Origin: an uncultured Campylobacter sp.
GTDB taxonomy: Bacteria; Campylobacterota; Campylobacteria; Campylobacterales; Campylobacteraceae
Direction of reading: 5' to 3'
Assembly (NCBI RefSeq): GCF_905371695.1
Contig: NZ_CAJPMA010000085.1
Span: 1 to 7,191, forward strand
Length of the DNA: 7,191 bases
A program made the position numbers and the translations under genes. Of this stretch, positions 5,666 to 7,191 are shown piece by piece. How positions within the stretch are numbered: the stretch's first letter is position 1; every line of letters begins with the position of its first letter. The notes under the pieces were generated by a model. It was given only the letters and a program-made list of their open reading frames with translations, did not search any database and was not told the origin of the DNA.

Positions 5666-7191
5666 ATGCTAAAAATTTCATTCAATCAGAAAATTTCGCA
5701 GCAAAACTTAATTATAATTTCGGCCGTTTTATTTTGCGCGTTTTATAATTTCTCGTTTTTTAAAAATTTTATAGCTCAATACGGCGGCGGCGCAAATTTG
5801 CTTTATTTGGGCGTTAGCGCCGTAATATTGGCGGCGTTTATCGCACTGTTTTTTACGCTTTTTAGCTCTTGCTATACGACTAAGCCTTTGCTTATCGCTA
5901 CCTTTTCGGTTTCGTCGTTTACGGCCTATTTTATGGATAATTACAACGTAGTAATCGATAGCGAAATGGTTCGAAATACGCTAGAAACTAATTTCGGCGA
6001 AGCCTGCGATCTATTTAGCGCTAGACTTTTGCTTTATACGGTATTTTTAGGCATTTTACCTTGCTTTTTAATTATAAAGACAAAGATTGTTTATCGTCCT
6101 ATAAAAGCTGAAATCCAAGCAAAGTTAAAAGTCGGTCTTGCCTGCGCCGTTATTATTTCTGTGCTAATTTTAAGTTTTAGCAAATTTTATTCGTCGTTTT
6201 TTAGAGAGCATAAATCGCTTCGGTATTATACCAACCCTACTTATTGGATTTATAGTATCGCGAATTTTGCGGTAAAATCCGTTAAATCGGCCCCGAAAGA
6301 GTTTCAAAAGATCGGCGAAGACGCCTGGATAAATAAAACTTCGACCGACCCCAAAGAGCTTGTCGTATTAGTCGTCGGAGAGTCCGCCAGAGCGGATAGA
6401 TTAGCGCTAAACGGTTATAAAAAACCTACCGATCCGCTTTTGTCTAAACAAAAAAACGTCGTTAGTTTAAGCAATGTTTATTCTTGCGGTACTTCGACGG
6501 CTTATAGCGTGCCTTGCATGTTTTCATCGCTTACGAGAGAAGATTTCAGCGTGGAAAAGGCGGCGCGCCGCCAAAACGTACTTGATATACTAAAAGAAAA
6601 TACGAAAAACGTCGAAATTTTATGGCGAGATAATAATTCAGACTCCAAAGGCGTAGCTATAAGAACAGCTTACGAGGATTTCAAAACGCCTAAATCAAAT
6701 GGCGTCTGCGACGATGAATGCCGCGATATCGGGATGTTAAAAGGGCTTGACGAGTTTATCGCTAAAAACGGCGATAAAGATATTTTAATTATCCTTCATC
6801 AAATGGGTAATCACGGTCCGGCTTATTTTAAACGCTATCCGAAAGAATTTGAAAAATTTACTCCCGTATGCAGAGATAGCGAACTGCAAAACTGCTCCGT
6901 CGACGAGATAAATAACGCTTACGACAATGCGGTTTTATACACCGATTATTTTCTTTCGAGCGTGATAGATTTTTTAAAGACTTACTCGTCTACGCGCGAG
7001 ACGGCGATGATTTATATGAGCGATCACGGCGAAAGCCTCGGCGAGAAAGGAATTTATCTGCACGGTATGCCGTATATCTTTGCTCCCGAGGCTCAAAAAC
7101 GTATAGCGAGCATCGTTTGGCTGGGCGGCGAGATAGAAAAAAGATATGATATAAATAGGATGAAACTAGGCCTTAATAAGATAAAACGGCT
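5666..7191 (+). CDS. eptC: Phosphoethanolamine transferase, EptA/EptC (MCR-like) family, 3' truncated by window
   Basis: The frame is open from the ATG at 5666 to the window end (508 residues), and probably only a few tens of residues are missing. The N-terminal part has five hydrophobic membrane segments at about 14-29, 44-66, 73-90, 119-138 and 155-171, followed by a periplasmic sulfatase-fold domain. Its active site is complete: VVGES with zinc ligand Glu239, the phosphoethanolamine-accepting Thr278 in CGTSTAYSVPC, His383 in GNHGPAY, Asp453-His454 in SDHGES, and His466; the spacing matches MCR-1. Cysteine pairs 274/284, 348/352 and 402/410 match the three family disulfides. The enzyme moves phosphoethanolamine from phosphatidylethanolamine to lipid A; in Campylobacter jejuni, EptC also modifies the flagellar rod protein FlgG and other targets, with resistance to cationic peptides. 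The symbol rests on the genus inference; eptA is the alternative. Its DNA looks more AT-rich than the reductase genes. Confidence 0.93.
   Translation, partial: MLKISFNQKISQQNLIIISAVLFCAFYNFSFFKNFIAQYGGGANLLYLGVSAVILAAFIALFFTLFSSCYTTKPLLIATFSVSSFTAYFMDNYNVVIDSEMVRNTLETNFGEACDLFSARLLLYTVFLGILPCFLIIKTKIVYRPIKAEIQAKLKVGLACAVIISVLILSFSKFYSSFFREHKSLRYYTNPTYWIYSIANFAVKSVKSAPKEFQKIGEDAWINKTSTDPKELVVLVVGESARADRLALNGYKKPTDPLLSKQKNVVSLSNVYSCGTSTAYSVPCMFSSLTREDFSVEKAARRQNVLDILKENTKNVEILWRDNNSDSKGVAIRTAYEDFKTPKSNGVCDDECRDIGMLKGLDEFIAKNGDKDILIILHQMGNHGPAYFKRYPKEFEKFTPVCRDSELQNCSVDEINNAYDNAVLYTDYFLSSVIDFLKTYSSTRETAMIYMSDHGESLGEKGIYLHGMPYIFAPEAQKRIASIVWLGGEIEKRYDINRMKLGLNKIKR

Noticed and set aside
5490..5672. 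Plus-strand frame overlapping the end of the third reductase
   Set aside because: It is Arg-rich out-of-frame reading of the conserved C-terminus; it runs over the eptC promoter and start and has no independent support.

Overview
The window looks like chromosomal DNA of a Campylobacter-type epsilonproteobacterium, probably one of the higher-GC, anaerobically respiring oral or gut species (the C. rectus, showae, curvus, concisus group). The reasons are heavy use of CTA for leucine, intergenic DNA full of AAATTT and AAAATTT words, strong AAGGAG ribosome binding sites, Tat-exported flavin reductases and an EptC-type phosphoethanolamine transferase. The species is an inference; no marker gene is present.

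Layout. (1) 1-686 (+) is the C-terminal part of a flavocytochrome c-type FAD reductase whose start lies outside the window. (2) 687-1030 is gene-free and rich in inverted repeats, including a nested repeat spanning 692-815. (3) 1031-2572 (+) is a complete paralogue with a twin-arginine signal. (4) 2573-2856 is a convergent intergenic region with a perfect 12-bp hairpin. (5) 2857-3864 (-) encodes a cytoplasmic, helical, TPR-like protein of unknown function. (6) 3865-4047 is a divergent promoter region with a palindrome between the two promoters. (7) 4048-5598 (+) is a third, more divergent reductase paralogue. (8) 5666-7191 (+) is most of a lipid A/flagellar phosphoethanolamine transferase, cut off by the window end.

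How the genes work together. The three reductases belong to the family of the flavin domain of Shewanella flavocytochrome c3 fumarate reductase and urocanate reductase UrdA. They lack a haem domain, so they should take electrons in the periplasm from a separate multihaem cytochrome c that is not in this window. All three keep the catalytic arginine but have lost the fumarate-specific HPT and TEAVR segments, and the third also lacks the conserved active-site histidine. This suggests a small array of anaerobic terminal reductases for different unsaturated organic acids. The helical protein and EptC have no evident functional link to them.

The most notable points are the paralogue array with a diverging substrate pocket, the structured DNA between the first two paralogues, and an 11-bp inverted repeat that contains the eptC ribosome binding site and overlaps its probable promoter and start site.
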